64,000 bases of DNA from CAZSXU01 sp964610505 (GCA_964610505.1 CAZSXU010000013.1:45765-109764), one strand, 5' to 3'. Positions 8,181 through 17,266 are shown, counted from the stretch's first letter. The notes: generated by a model from the sequence alone, not told the origin. A program made the numbers and translations.

Positions 8181-10688
8181 CTAAGCTTCGGTGTCTTCGG
8201 ACTCCTCCTCTTCGTTTCCGGAACTCTCCTCGGCGTCGGCTACCTCCTCGCCGTTGTCCGCCTCCTTGAGGGCAACTCGGGCAACGTCCACAACCTTGTC
8301 TCCCTTCGCCAAGTTGATGAGACGCACGCCCTGGGTGTTTCGACCAATGACGGAAACCCCGCTGATCGGGAGCCGGATCACAACGCCGCCGCTGGAGATG
8401 ATCATCAGCTCATCGGTATCTCCCACTTCACGGATTGCAACGAGATCACCATTGCGGGGGGTGTTTCGAACCGTAATGATCCCCTTCCCGCCCCGGCGTG
8501 TCACGCGATAGTCCTCCATCGGCGACCGTTTGCCGTACCCGTTCTCCGTGACGGAGAGAACGGTTCCCTCGTGGCGGACAACCACCATCCCGACCACATC
8601 GTCCTTCCCCTCCAGGGTCATTCCCCTCACGCCACGAGCGCTCCGTCCCATGGGGCGCACGTCCTCTTCCGGAAAACGGATCGCTTTGCCCGACTGGTTT
8701 CCAAGAATCAAATCTCGGCACCCGTCGGTGATCGCTGCCCCGATCAGTGCGTCTCCCGGATCCAGGGTGATCGAGATGATGCCTCCCCGCCTGGGATGCC
8801 GAAATGAGGAGAGACGGGTCTTCTTGATGTAACCCTTCTTCGTCGCCATGACCAGGAAGCGATCGTCAGCGAAATCGGTGACCGGAACCGTTTCGGTAAC
8901 CTTCTCCCCCTGGCTCATCTGGAGGAGGTTCACCACCGCCTTCCCGCGCGCCAGCCGCCCGGCCTGAGGAATGGCATGGACCTTCAGCCAATAGCACTTA
9001 CCCCGGTCGGTGAAAAAGAGCAGGTAGTCATGCGTCGAGGCAATGAAAAGATGCTCGACGAAGTCATCGTCTCGAGTGTCCATCCCAGTCACGCCCCGCC
9101 CCCCCCGTCGCTGCCGGCGGTAGAGAGACATGGACATTCGCTTGATGTATCCGGCATGGGATATGGCGATAACCACATCTTCCTCTGCGATGAGATCCTC
9201 CACATCCAGATCCCCGATTTCTTCAGCAATCTCGGTTCGCCGCTCGTCTCCCGCTTTTTCTCTGATGGCGACAATTTCTTCCTTGATGATTCCCATCACC
9301 CGATGTTCGGAAGCAAGAATGGACTTGAAGGACTCGATCAGCTTAATCGTTTCCAGATAGTCGGTTTCAATCTTCTTCCGCTCAAGTCCGGTCAAGCGCT
9401 GCAGCCGCATATCCAGGATGGCCTGCGCCTGCTTCTCGCTCAGCTTGAATGTCTTCATGAGTCCCCCTCTCGCCTCTTCCGGCGAGCGGGATCCTCTGAT
9501 GAGTTTGATGATGGCGTCGATGTGATCCAGCGCTGTTTTGAGGCCCTCGAGGATATGGGCTTTTTCCTCGGCCACGTTGAGGTCAAACTGCGTTCGACGG
9601 ACCACGACGTTCTTGCGATGACCCACGTATGCCTCGATCAACCCTTTGAGAGGCATGACGCTGGGTTTGATGCCGTCTTCGAGAGCAAGAAGAATGGCTC
9701 CGAAGGTTTCCTGCATCGGAGTGTGCTTGTAGAGCTGATTCAAGACGACGTTCGGCACGGCGTCCCGTTTGAGATCGATCACAATGCGCATGCCGTCTCG
9801 ATCCGATTCATCGCGTAGATCCGCGATTCCCTGGATCCTTCCATTGCGGACGAGATCGGCGATCTTCTCGATGAGGAGGTTCTTCGAAACCTGAAACGGG
9901 ATTTCGCTCACGATGATGCTCTGGCGCCCGTTGGGACGAACCTCGATGGACGCTCGGGCGCGAACCTGGATGGATCCCCTTCCGTTCAAGTAAGCGTCCC
10001 GAATTCCCTTCCGTCCGAGGATGATTCCGCCGGTGGGGAAATCCGGCCCCTGGACGATATTGAGAAGTTCTTCCGGGCTTACCTGGGGGTCGTCGATGAC
10101 CCTGCAGATCGCGTCGATGACCTCACACAGGTTGTGCGGCGGGATGTTGGTGGCCATTCCCACGGCAATGCCCGACGATCCATTGCACAAGAGATTTGGA
10201 AATTTCCCGGGCAAGACCGTCGGCATCTTGCGCGTGCCATCGTAGTTCGGGACGAAATCGACGGTGTCTTTCTGGAGATCCTCCAGGATACTCAACGCCG
10301 GCCGAGCCATCCGAGCTTCCGTGTACCGCATGGCCGCCGGCGGATCGCCGTCGATCGAACCGAAGTTCCCCTGCCCATGGACCAGGGTGTACCGCATGTT
10401 AAAGTTCTGTGCCATTCGGACCAGGGTCGGGTAGATGACCTGCTCCCCGTGGGGATGGTAGTTGCCGGATGTATCTCCCGCGATCTTCGCGCACTTTCGA
10501 TGAGGACGATCGGGCGAAAGGTTGAGGTCGTTCATCGCGCAAAGGATTCGCCGCTGCGAAGGCTTGAGACCATCCCTCGCGTCGGGCAGCGCTCGAGACA
10601 CAATGACACTCATGGAGTAGTCAATGTACGACGCCTTCATTTCATCTTCGATTTCAATGTGCACAACGCGATCCGCAGGTCCGGCCAA
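8181..10688 (-). CDS. gyrA: DNA gyrase subunit A
   Basis: This is an 835-residue gyrase A subunit. With GyrB it introduces negative supercoils using ATP. The catalytic Tyr122 sits in AAMRYTEARM at the same number as in E. coli. The C-terminal domain carries the GyrA box QRRGGRG, which distinguishes gyrase from topoisomerase IV. The protein ends in an acidic tail rich in Glu. In the quinolone pocket, E. coli Ser83 and Asp87 correspond to Gln83 and Pro87 (HPHGEQVIYPTLV). The TTG start at 10688 follows a strong AAGGAGG site 8 bases away. The gene is 19 bp downstream of gyrB and part of the same operon. Confidence 0.97.
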   Translation of the reverse strand: MAGPADRVVHIEIEDEMKASYIDYSMSVIVSRALPDARDGLKPSQRRILCAMNDLNLSPDRPHRKCAKIAGDTSGNYHPHGEQVIYPTLVRMAQNFNMRYTLVHGQGNFGSIDGDPPAAMRYTEARMARPALSILEDLQKDTVDFVPNYDGTRKMPTVLPGKFPNLLCNGSSGIAVGMATNIPPHNLCEVIDAICRVIDDPQVSPEELLNIVQGPDFPTGGIILGRKGIRDAYLNGRGSIQVRARASIEVRPNGRQSIIVSEIPFQVSKNLLIEKIADLVRNGRIQGIADLRDESDRDGMRIVIDLKRDAVPNVVLNQLYKHTPMQETFGAILLALEDGIKPSVMPLKGLIEAYVGHRKNVVVRRTQFDLNVAEEKAHILEGLKTALDHIDAIIKLIRGSRSPEEARGGLMKTFKLSEKQAQAILDMRLQRLTGLERKKIETDYLETIKLIESFKSILASEHRVMGIIKEEIVAIREKAGDERRTEIAEEIGDLDVEDLIAEEDVVIAISHAGYIKRMSMSLYRRQRRGGRGVTGMDTRDDDFVEHLFIASTHDYLLFFTDRGKCYWLKVHAIPQAGRLARGKAVVNLLQMSQGEKVTETVPVTDFADDRFLVMATKKGYIKKTRLSSFRHPRRGGIISITLDPGDALIGAAITDGCRDLILGNQSGKAIRFPEEDVRPMGRSARGVRGMTLEGKDDVVGMVVVRHEGTVLSVTENGYGKRSPMEDYRVTRRGGKGIITVRNTPRNGDLVAIREVGDTDELMIISSGGVVIRLPISGVSVIGRNTQGVRLINLAKGDKVVDVARVALKEADNGEEVADAEESSGNEEEESEDTEA

Positions 10689-10707
10689 CGGTCACGCCTC
10701 CTTTTCC

Positions 10708-12711
10708 CTATGCATCCAGGTTCTGGACCAGGTGGGCATGCTTCTCGATGAACTCTCGTCGGGCATCGACTTTGGCGCCCATCAGAATCGTGAAGATTTG
10801 GTCTGCCTCCACCACGTCATCCACCCTCACCATCAGCATCGTTCGATTCTCCGGATCCATCGTCGTTTTCCACAACTGGTCCGGGTTCATCTCACCCAGC
10901 CCCTTGTAGCGCTGTATCGCCACGCCCTTCTCCCCCAGCTTCTTCAGAATTCGATCCCGCTCTCCGTCGCTGAACGCATAGTATTCGGCTTTGCCCTTCT
11001 TGATTCTGTACAGAGGAGCCTGCGCGATGTAGATGCGTCCCTCTTCGATGAGCTCTTTCATGTAGCGATAGAAGAAAGTCAGGAGAAGCGTACGTATATG
11101 TGAACCGTCCACGTCCGCATCGGTCATGATGATGACCTTTCCGTAGCGGAGCTTGGAGGAATCAAACTCTTCACTTCCAATTCCTGTTCCCAGCGCCGTG
11201 ATGATGGTTCGGATTTCCTCGTTGCCCAGGATGCGATCGATTCTCGCCTTTTCCACGTTCAGGATCTTCCCTTTGATCGGCAGGATGGCCTGGAACTGCC
11301 GATCCCGTCCCTGCTTCGCCGATCCTCCTGCGGAGTCTCCCTCCACGATGTAGAGCTCCGAATGTTCGGCATCCGCAATGCTGCAATCGGCGAGCTTCCC
11401 CGGAAGCGGGCTCGACTCCAGAGCCGATTTCCGCCGGGTGAGTTCGCGCGCTTTCCTCGCCGCCTCTCTCGATCGACTGGCCGAGAGGCATTTCTCAAGA
11501 ATCTTCCGCGCGACCGGAGGGGTCTCTTCCAGAAACTGAGCAAGCCCCTCTCCAATGATGGATTCGACGATCCCCTTGGCCTCACTGTTTCCGAGCTTCG
11601 TTTTCGTCTGCCCCTCGAACTGGGGAGACTGCAACCTCACGGAGAGAACAGCCGTCAATCCTTCCCTCACGTCTTCTCCGCTCAACGTCGTCTTACCGTT
11701 CTTGATCAGGCCGTTCTTCTGCGCGTACGTGTTGATGCACCGGGTGAGCGCCGCCTTGAAGCCGATGAGATGGGTCCCGCCTTCCTGCGTGTTAATGCTG
11801 TTGACAAACGAGAAGATGTTCTCCGCGTAGCCGGTCGTATACTGAAGAGAGGCCTCCAGCTCGATTCCATCCCGGGTCTTCTCGATGTAGACGGGTTTCC
11901 GGTGAAGGGGTTCACGATTCTCATTCAGGAACTTGACGAACTCCACAACCCCGCCCTTGTACAGAAACTCATGTTTCAGCTCGGGCTTCGGGCCCGTCAG
12001 CACGATTCGAATTCCGCTATTGAGAAAGGCGAGCTCTCTGAGTCTCTGAGAAAGGGTATCGAAATTGAAATCAATGGCGTCGAAGATCTGTGCGTCCGGA
12101 AGAAATGTAACTTTTGTTCCCGCCCTCTTTCGCTTGCCGACGGTCTCCAGCTCGGTCACTGCGCCACCGCGCTCGTACCGCTGTCGATAGACGGTTCCCT
12201 CTCGGCAGACTTCGACTTCCAGCCATTCCGAGAGGGCATTCACGACCGAAACACCCACCCCATGGAGGCCCCCGGATACCTTATAGGCTTTGTCGTCGAA
12301 CTTTCCGCCCGCGTGAAGCATCGTCATAACGACTTCGAGCGCCGGTTTCTTTTGAGTCGGGTGCATGTCGACGGGGATTCCCCGCCCGTCATCGATCACG
12401 GAAACTACATTGTCCGCATTGACGTTCACAATGATGTGCTTACAGTAGCCGGCCAGAGACTCATCGATGCTGTTGTCCACAACTTCGTAGACGAGATGAT
12501 GCAGCCCCCGGGGACCCGTGCTACCGACGTACATACTGGGGCGGCGCCGTACCGCTTCCATTCCCTTCAGAACTTGAATCTGGCCGGCGTCGTACTTCCG
12601 GGCTTCCGGATTCACGTCTGTTGACTCCGTCGCTTCCGTGGCGGTTTCATCCGTTACCTGATCAAGAGGCATATCCTCGGCGTATCTCTCCTTCCGCTGT
12701 TCTAACGACAT
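10708..12711 (-). CDS. gyrB: DNA gyrase subunit B
   Basis: This 667-residue protein is the ATPase subunit of gyrase. GHKL ATP-binding motifs are present: EVVDNSIDE, DDGRGIPVD and GGLHGVGVSVVNALS. The C-terminal TOPRIM domain shows YIVEGDSAGGSAKQGRDR, PIKGKILNVEKAR and TDADVDGSHIRTLLLTFFYR. The length is that of short-form GyrB, without the E. coli insertion. About 40 poorly conserved residues precede the fold. The ATG start at 12711 overlaps the end of dciA by 10 bases, implying coupling. Gyrase genes immediately beside dnaN are a common ancestral origin arrangement. Confidence 0.97.
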   Translation of the reverse strand: MSLEQRKERYAEDMPLDQVTDETATEATESTDVNPEARKYDAGQIQVLKGMEAVRRRPSMYVGSTGPRGLHHLVYEVVDNSIDESLAGYCKHIIVNVNADNVVSVIDDGRGIPVDMHPTQKKPALEVVMTMLHAGGKFDDKAYKVSGGLHGVGVSVVNALSEWLEVEVCREGTVYRQRYERGGAVTELETVGKRKRAGTKVTFLPDAQIFDAIDFNFDTLSQRLRELAFLNSGIRIVLTGPKPELKHEFLYKGGVVEFVKFLNENREPLHRKPVYIEKTRDGIELEASLQYTTGYAENIFSFVNSINTQEGGTHLIGFKAALTRCINTYAQKNGLIKNGKTTLSGEDVREGLTAVLSVRLQSPQFEGQTKTKLGNSEAKGIVESIIGEGLAQFLEETPPVARKILEKCLSASRSREAARKARELTRRKSALESSPLPGKLADCSIADAEHSELYIVEGDSAGGSAKQGRDRQFQAILPIKGKILNVEKARIDRILGNEEIRTIITALGTGIGSEEFDSSKLRYGKVIIMTDADVDGSHIRTLLLTFFYRYMKELIEEGRIYIAQAPLYRIKKGKAEYYAFSDGERDRILKKLGEKGVAIQRYKGLGEMNPDQLWKTTMDPENRTMLMVRVDDVVEADQIFTILMGAKVDARREFIEKHAHLVQNLDA

Positions 12712-12998
12712 ACGACAAGCCTGATGTCCCGAACCACTTTCTTTCCCATCCGGTCGTTGAGTTTCCTGATGATTTCTCCTTGAAGAAGACCAACCTCCTG
12801 CTTCCAGAGAGAATCGTCGACGGCAATCGTCATTTTGCCGTTGTCAATCCGGACAGGCCTCGTGTGCGCCCTCACTGATTCACCAACGACATCCTTCCAC
12901 ATGAGGAGCGCCTTTCCCTCCGAGAGCCTTTTTCCCCACCCCTCACGGCGGGACAATCTCTCGAGGATGTCGCCGAGTTTTTCCACACCCTGGGTCAC
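12702..12998 (-). CDS. dciA: DciA-type (DUF721) replicative helicase partner
   Basis: This 98-residue protein of the DUF721 family starts with GTG. The pattern is typical: a helical N-terminus (EKLGDILERLSRREGW), a central LLMWKDVVGESVRAHTRP, and then a KH-like core with SLWKQEVGLLQGEIIRKLND. In bacteria lacking DnaC or DnaI, DciA assists DnaB helicase at the origin. The location between dnaN and gyrB fits a replication role. recF, which often occupies this place, is absent here. Homology is by pattern recognition only, but the family and context agree. Confidence 0.8.
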   Translation of the reverse strand: MTQGVEKLGDILERLSRREGWGKRLSEGKALLMWKDVVGESVRAHTRPVRIDNGKMTIAVDDSLWKQEVGLLQGEIIRKLNDRMGKKVVRDIRLVVCR

Positions 12999-13007
12999 GT
13001 TGCCCCT

Positions 13008-14123
13008 CTATTCCGCCAGACGAAGGGGCATGACGAGGCACAAGTATTCTTCCCCTTCCTTCGCCCCCTCGGCTTCCTCCAGTAGACCGGCTCCCACGGG
13101 ACTCTTGAGAGACAGGGATACCGAGTCGCTGTCCATGTGCCGCAAGGCATCAAGGAGATATACCGCGTTGAAGCCGATCGTCAGTTCGTCCGCTTTGTAA
13201 TCGACCTCAAGTTCTTCGTTGGCTTCCCCCACGTCTGCGGTACGAGCCGCGAGCCCCACCATTCCAGATCTCAGATGCAGCCGAACTTGCCGGGTGAGTG
13301 CATCCGAGAGAATCGAAACTCGACGGATAGCGGAAATCAGATCCGCACGTGTCACGGACATTGTCTTGTCATTGTCCTTGGGAATCACCTGTTCATACTT
13401 TGGGAAAGGACCTTCGAGAAGACGTGCAAACACCTGTGCGGTACCCAGTTCAAAAGCAATGTAGTTCTTTCCCAGCGAGACCTTCACTTCCCCATCGAAA
13501 TCCCCTAGGATTTTTCCAACTTGTCCAAGCGCCTTCGGAGGAACGATTGCACTGAGCGTCTCTTTGACGCCATATTTTCCCTCGACCGCAAGCCGGGCCA
13601 AGCGGTGACCGTCGGTCGCCACCATAGCCGTTTGCTGGCCGTCGACTTCCCAGAATACCCCGTTTAGTGCTCCCCTCGTCTCGTCCGTGGAGACTGCATA
13701 GGCGGTCTTACGGATGAGTCTCTGGAGGTTTTGAGACTGCACCGAGAACGTAATCGGCTTTTCCAATGAAGGTGGGCTTGGAAACTCTTCTCCCTTCATC
13801 CCCATCACCTTAAACGTGCTGGGTCCGCAGAAAATTTCAATCTGTTCAGCGGAAATTGCAACCTTCACTTCGTCCCCGGGAAGTTCCCTCGCAATCTCGT
13901 GAAACCGGCGGGCAGGGATGGTAACCTGACCTTCCTGTTCCACTTTCCCAGTCACTCGATTCACCACCGAAATATCCAGGTCGCTCGCGCGGAATGAAAT
14001 CTCCTTCCCGGACGCGGTAACCAGTATGTTCGCCAACACCGGGAGAGTGCTCTTGGGCGGCACCACGGCTACTACCCGATCAATGGCCGCGACCAGATCA
14101 CTCTGCGACAACGTAAATTTCAT
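13008..14123 (-). CDS. dnaN: DNA polymerase III sliding clamp (beta subunit)
   Basis: This 371-residue DnaN forms the ring that tethers polymerase III to DNA. The three-domain clamp pattern is seen: MKFTLSQSDLVAAIDRV at the N-terminus, ATDGHRLA in the middle, and a C-terminal CLVMPLRLAE close to the family's MPMR-L ending. The ATG at 14123 has GAGGAGGGTGCT directly before it; an upstream in-frame start at 14159 has no ribosome site. It is the first gene of a leftward run with dciA, gyrB and gyrA. It is separated from dnaA by a 650-bp AT-rich spacer with its own promoter. Confidence 0.97.
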   Translation of the reverse strand: MKFTLSQSDLVAAIDRVVAVVPPKSTLPVLANILVTASGKEISFRASDLDISVVNRVTGKVEQEGQVTIPARRFHEIARELPGDEVKVAISAEQIEIFCGPSTFKVMGMKGEEFPSPPSLEKPITFSVQSQNLQRLIRKTAYAVSTDETRGALNGVFWEVDGQQTAMVATDGHRLARLAVEGKYGVKETLSAIVPPKALGQVGKILGDFDGEVKVSLGKNYIAFELGTAQVFARLLEGPFPKYEQVIPKDNDKTMSVTRADLISAIRRVSILSDALTRQVRLHLRSGMVGLAARTADVGEANEELEVDYKADELTIGFNAVYLLDALRHMDSDSVSLSLKSPVGAGLLEEAEGAKEGEEYLCLVMPLRLAE

Positions 14124-14193
14124 AGCACCCTCCTCGGCCTCGTGATGAGGCATGCCCACCTTCCCAAGATCGCCTGAGCACTTGTGCTACCAG

Positions 14194-14223
14194 ATGTTAC
14201 AGATACTTTTGACTTGTTGTCAA
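14194..14223 (-). promoter_or_regulatory. Putative dnaN promoter
   Basis: On the minus strand TTGACA (14223-14218) and TAACAT (14199-14194) are separated by 18 bp. They lie about 70 bp upstream of the dnaN ATG. This would give dnaN-dciA-gyrBA transcription independent of dnaA. Confidence 0.5.
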
Positions 14224-14339
14224 TCACTTTTTGGCTCGCATTTTCGCTGCTCTTCCGGCAGCTCGATTCCTTTTCTAATGGATTGTCTCACAACGAAATT
14301 CCCCCTATTTCTGTGACCCGTTTTGGCGCGTAATTTTGC

Positions 14340-14530
14340 ATCTTTAATCCACGCTTTCTAAGGTCTTCTTGACTATTATAATAATATAATGGTTATATAA
14401 TAAGAAGAAAGGGATGTAGAGTAATAACGTTATTATTATATATAAGAGGATGATTCTTATGGAAGGTTGGGTGTTGATTCTTATTCTATAATAGCTTTAA
14501 GCTCGTAGTAATAGTAGAAGCTGTGGAAAA
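14340..14530. other. AT-rich unwinding region with DnaA-trio-like element (candidate oriC unwinding site)
   Basis: Within the dnaN-dnaA spacer (14124-14774) GC content drops sharply. Positions 14370-14460 are almost only A and T, including the palindrome TAATAACGTTATTA (14422-14435). At 14506-14520 the triplets TAG TAA TAG TAG AAG are followed by one base and then TGTGGAAAA (14522-14530), one mismatch from a DnaA box. Read from the box outward the triplets are 3'-GAA GAT GAT AAT GAT-5', the polarity of DnaA-trios in the Bacillus basal unwinding system. This assignment is inference. The rest of the spacer (14531-14774) is purine-rich with no gene. Confidence 0.6.
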
Positions 14531-14774
14531 GTGAGTAAGTTAGTGGGTAGATTGGGTATCTTTTTATTTTATAGGAAGATGTGGGTATGAAATAAGAAGG
14601 GAAGTGAGGTGGGTGAAAGGTGAAGAAAGTAGCGGTGGATGGTCTTGGAGTGGGTAAGGAAAAAAGAAGAGAGACTTCTCCTCATGAAATCCACAGGTAG
14701 TCCGGAAGATTTGGACGGGGTAGGGAAATGGTAAATTGGAAAGTGAAAAAGAGGCGCTGAAAAAGGTGATGGTG

Positions 14775-16130
14775 CTAACGAGATGCACTGGCTTGAAGGC
14801 GGGCGGTGAGATGGTCAATGGTCCGGTGAAAATCTGAGTTGGACTCAATGCGAGTGGCAATCCGATCACAGGCATGCATCACGGTGGTGTGGTCCCTTCC
14901 GCCAAACCGGTTTCCAATCTCGTTCAGAGACAGATCTGTAAGGCAGCGGCACAAATACATGGCGACTTGGCGGGGGTAAACAAGGGCATTGGTTCTCCTG
15001 CGAGAGCGCATGGCTTCAAGGGGAACGTCAAAGTGCTGGGCTATGGTGCGTTGAATCTGGTCAACGGTAATCGGACGAACAGCTTTGTAGAGGAAATCCT
15101 TAAGAACTTCGCCGGCGGTCTCAACCGTGATTTCCTTGCCGGTGAGGGAGGAATAGGCAAGGAGCTTAATGAGAGAGCCTTCCAATTCACGGATACTGGA
15201 AGTTGTCGAATCGGCAATCATGAGAAGCACGTCATTGGGAATCGAAAGACCGTCCAGCTCGGCTTTCTTGCGGAGAATGGCAATGCGAGTCTCTAAATCC
15301 GGAGGCTGGATGTCCGTAACGAGGCCCCACTCAAAGCGGGAGACAAGCCGTTCCTCGAGAGTGGAAATGTCTTTTGGAGGGCGATCGGACGTGACAACGA
15401 TCTGCTTGTGCGCATCGTAAAGCGAATTGAACGTATGAAAGAACTCCTCCTGGGTACTCTCTTTTCCGGCCAGGAACTGAATGTCATCGATGAGAAGGAC
15501 GTCAACCCCTCGATATCGGGTACGGAACTCCAGGGTCCGAGCATGTTGAATGGCATAGATCATTTCGTTCATGAAGGTCTCGGCAGAAACGTAGCAAACC
15601 CTTTTGGAGTTGCTCTGCTCTCTGACGTGGTGACCGATGGCCTGCATGATGTGAGTCTTGCCGAGCCCAACGCCCCCATATATAAATAATGGATTATATG
15701 TCTGTGCAGGATTCTGTGCAACGGCCAGAGAAGCGGCGTGGCAGAAGTGATTGCTGCTGCCGACGACGAAGTTCGAGAAAGTGTAGCGCGGATTCAGAGG
15801 ATTGGCATCCTGGTCCACATGTATCGGGGCACTTGGAGTCGGGGCACCGGAGTCCGAAGGAATGCGGCCAATCTGTGCGCTCTTGGACACCGTGAACTCG
15901 ACAGCCATATCCTGGTTTGCCGCGGTTCGAACGGCACTGTTTGCAAGGTTGAGATAGCGCTCCTTCAACCATTCGGCAAAAAAGAGGTTTGGTGCCTCGA
16001 CGACCAGGCCGGACTTGGAAAAGGCGATGCCTTTTGTTGGTCTAAACCAAGTCTCAAAGACCTGACCATCGACCTGATGGGCAATATTAGTAAGGGATTG
16101 CTCCCAGAGCTCGGCCGCTGTGAACTGCAT
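14775..16130 (-). CDS. dnaA: Chromosomal replication initiator DnaA
   Basis: This protein of about 451 residues recognises DnaA boxes and opens the origin in its ATP form. Domain I begins with AAELWEQSLTNIAHQVDGQVFETWF. The AAA+ domain has GGVGLGKTHIMQAIGH (Walker A) and VLLIDDIQFLAGKE (Walker B). The C-terminal DNA-binding domain has the signature GGRDHTTVMHACDRI. The start at ATG 16130 places LWEQ at the usual distance from the N-terminus. In-frame ATGs at 16157 and 16208 are alternatives, none with a strong ribosome site. A consensus DnaA box lies just upstream, suggesting autoregulation. It is the first leftward gene from the divergence with rpmH. Confidence 0.96.
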   Translation of the reverse strand: MQFTAAELWEQSLTNIAHQVDGQVFETWFRPTKGIAFSKSGLVVEAPNLFFAEWLKERYLNLANSAVRTAANQDMAVEFTVSKSAQIGRIPSDSGAPTPSAPIHVDQDANPLNPRYTFSNFVVGSSNHFCHAASLAVAQNPAQTYNPLFIYGGVGLGKTHIMQAIGHHVREQSNSKRVCYVSAETFMNEMIYAIQHARTLEFRTRYRGVDVLLIDDIQFLAGKESTQEEFFHTFNSLYDAHKQIVVTSDRPPKDISTLEERLVSRFEWGLVTDIQPPDLETRIAILRKKAELDGLSIPNDVLLMIADSTTSSIRELEGSLIKLLAYSSLTGKEITVETAGEVLKDFLYKAVRPITVDQIQRTIAQHFDVPLEAMRSRRRTNALVYPRQVAMYLCRCLTDLSLNEIGNRFGGRDHTTVMHACDRIATRIESNSDFHRTIDHLTARLQASASR

Positions 16131-16158
16131 TCCGGAATCTATGTTATTTGTACACATG

Positions 16159-16533
16159 TTATCCACACACGGATCCTCGCTGGAAAGGTCGAAAGAGAGT
16201 GGAGCCATACTGGTCGGATCAAAATTGGCAAAGACTTAGGCCATTAAGAACCCACACGATTCCGTTATCCACATTTGTGGACAAGTGGCTAATCCTACAT
16301 AATAGTAATTGGATACATAGATCCATGTTGAGGTAATGGATGATGATATCCACATAGCCGAGCCGTGCGCCCTGAGTATAGGGGAATGGACGTATGGTCG
16401 AGACTCAGAGGCATGAGGTTGTCCACAGGAGGCTAGGGCCAGGTGGTGATCCAGTTCCGATTATCCACGTTCCGAGGGGGAAGCATATGGTATCATGGGG
16501 CGGGAGAGGAGTGCAAGGTTTTTTTGTGGATTT
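16159..16533. promoter_or_regulatory. DnaA-box cluster in the dnaA-rpmH spacer (origin region)
   Basis: The 611-bp spacer contains two consensus DnaA boxes TTATCCACA (16159-16167 and 16265-16273). It also has TGTGGACAA (16276-16284), ATATCCACA (16346-16354), TTGTCCACA (16419-16427), TTATCCACG (16461-16469) and a weak TGTGGATTT (16525-16533). Gene direction diverges on either side, as expected at a bidirectional origin. With the AT-rich trio element on the far side of dnaA this resembles the two-part origin of Bacillus subtilis. The boxes are directly seen; origin activity is inferred. Confidence 0.75.
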
Positions 16534-16655
16534 TGGGGATTTTATTTCGAGGATCTTAGTTGATTATGTGGGAATTGAGGGGCGCGATAGGGGTGGGGTT
16601 TCCTGGGTAAGGGGGGGTGCCCTGGAGATGGGGAAAAGAACCGGGAAAAAATAGC

Positions 16656-16684
16656 TTGACTATTCGCTGTCGGGGAACTAGTGT
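16656..16684 (+). promoter_or_regulatory. Putative rpmH-rnpA promoter
   Basis: TTGACT (16656-16661) and TAGTGT (16679-16684) are separated by 17 bp, with the start of rpmH about 58 bp beyond the -10. The same TAGTGT -10 at the same spacing occurs before the pyrimidine operon (51291-51319). Confidence 0.5.
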
Positions 16685-16741
16685 GGGGCAATTGAGCAGG
16701 AATGGTAAAAGGACCCTCAAGAAGAGAGCCAAGGTGCGGTT

Positions 16742-16876
16742 GTGAAGCGAACCTATCAGCCCAGTAACGTGCGTCGCAAAAGAGGTCTCGGTTTTCGGGC
16801 CAGAATGCGGACTCGGGGAGGGAGAAAGATCCTGAATCGAAGGCGCGCGAAGGGCAGGAGCCGGCTGGCCGTTTAG
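16742..16876 (+). CDS. rpmH: Ribosomal protein L34
   Basis: A 44-codon gene with a GTG start encodes the near-invariant L34 sequence: MKRTYQPSNVRRKRGLGF at the N-terminus, then RARMRTRGGRKILNRRRAKGR and a short tail ending in LAV. The protein is a small basic component of the large ribosomal subunit. An AAGGTG site lies six bases before the start. It is the first rightward gene from the origin and is followed after 33 bp by rnpA, the usual rpmH-rnpA-yidD-yidC order. Confidence 0.97.
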   Translation: MKRTYQPSNVRRKRGLGFRARMRTRGGRKILNRRRAKGRSRLAV

Positions 16877-16909
16877 CCTAGCAGGGGGGCCGTTGAGGCT
16901 CTTTGAGCC

Positions 16910-17266
16910 ATGGCCGGTGAGTGTTTGAGAAAAGTCGAGAGGATCAGAGCCTCTGCCGAGTTCAAGGAAGTCCTGAAGAAGGGAAAGGCCTACGGCGGGA
17001 AGCATCTGGTCCTTTTCTGCTTGGGGGACCGACAGAGTGGGCGGCGGGTAGGGTTCACGACGACCCGCCGGGTGCCGAACGCCGTGGTACGTAACCGAGC
17101 AAAGCGATTGATGCGGGAGGCATACCGAAAACTGAAGGGTGGAATCGAAGGGGAGGGCTGCAGCCTGGTTTTCCTGGCAAGGGGTGACACCCGGGACTTG
17201 ACGTTGAGCACGGTGCAGGCGGAGATGGTCGACCTGTTGACCTCTGCTTGCTTATGGCGTGGATGA
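16910..17266 (+). CDS. rnpA: Ribonuclease P protein component
   Basis: This 118-residue protein binds the RNase P RNA and helps mature tRNA 5' ends. The N-terminus (LRKVERIRASAEFKEVLKKGK) and the family signature TTRRVPNAVVRNRAKRLMRE are present, including the RNR motif that contacts RNA. The length is typical. It starts at ATG 16910, 33 bp after rpmH, and leads into yidD 21 bp later. Confidence 0.95.
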   Translation: MAGECLRKVERIRASAEFKEVLKKGKAYGGKHLVLFCLGDRQSGRRVGFTTTRRVPNAVVRNRAKRLMREAYRKLKGGIEGEGCSLVFLARGDTRDLTLSTVQAEMVDLLTSACLWRG

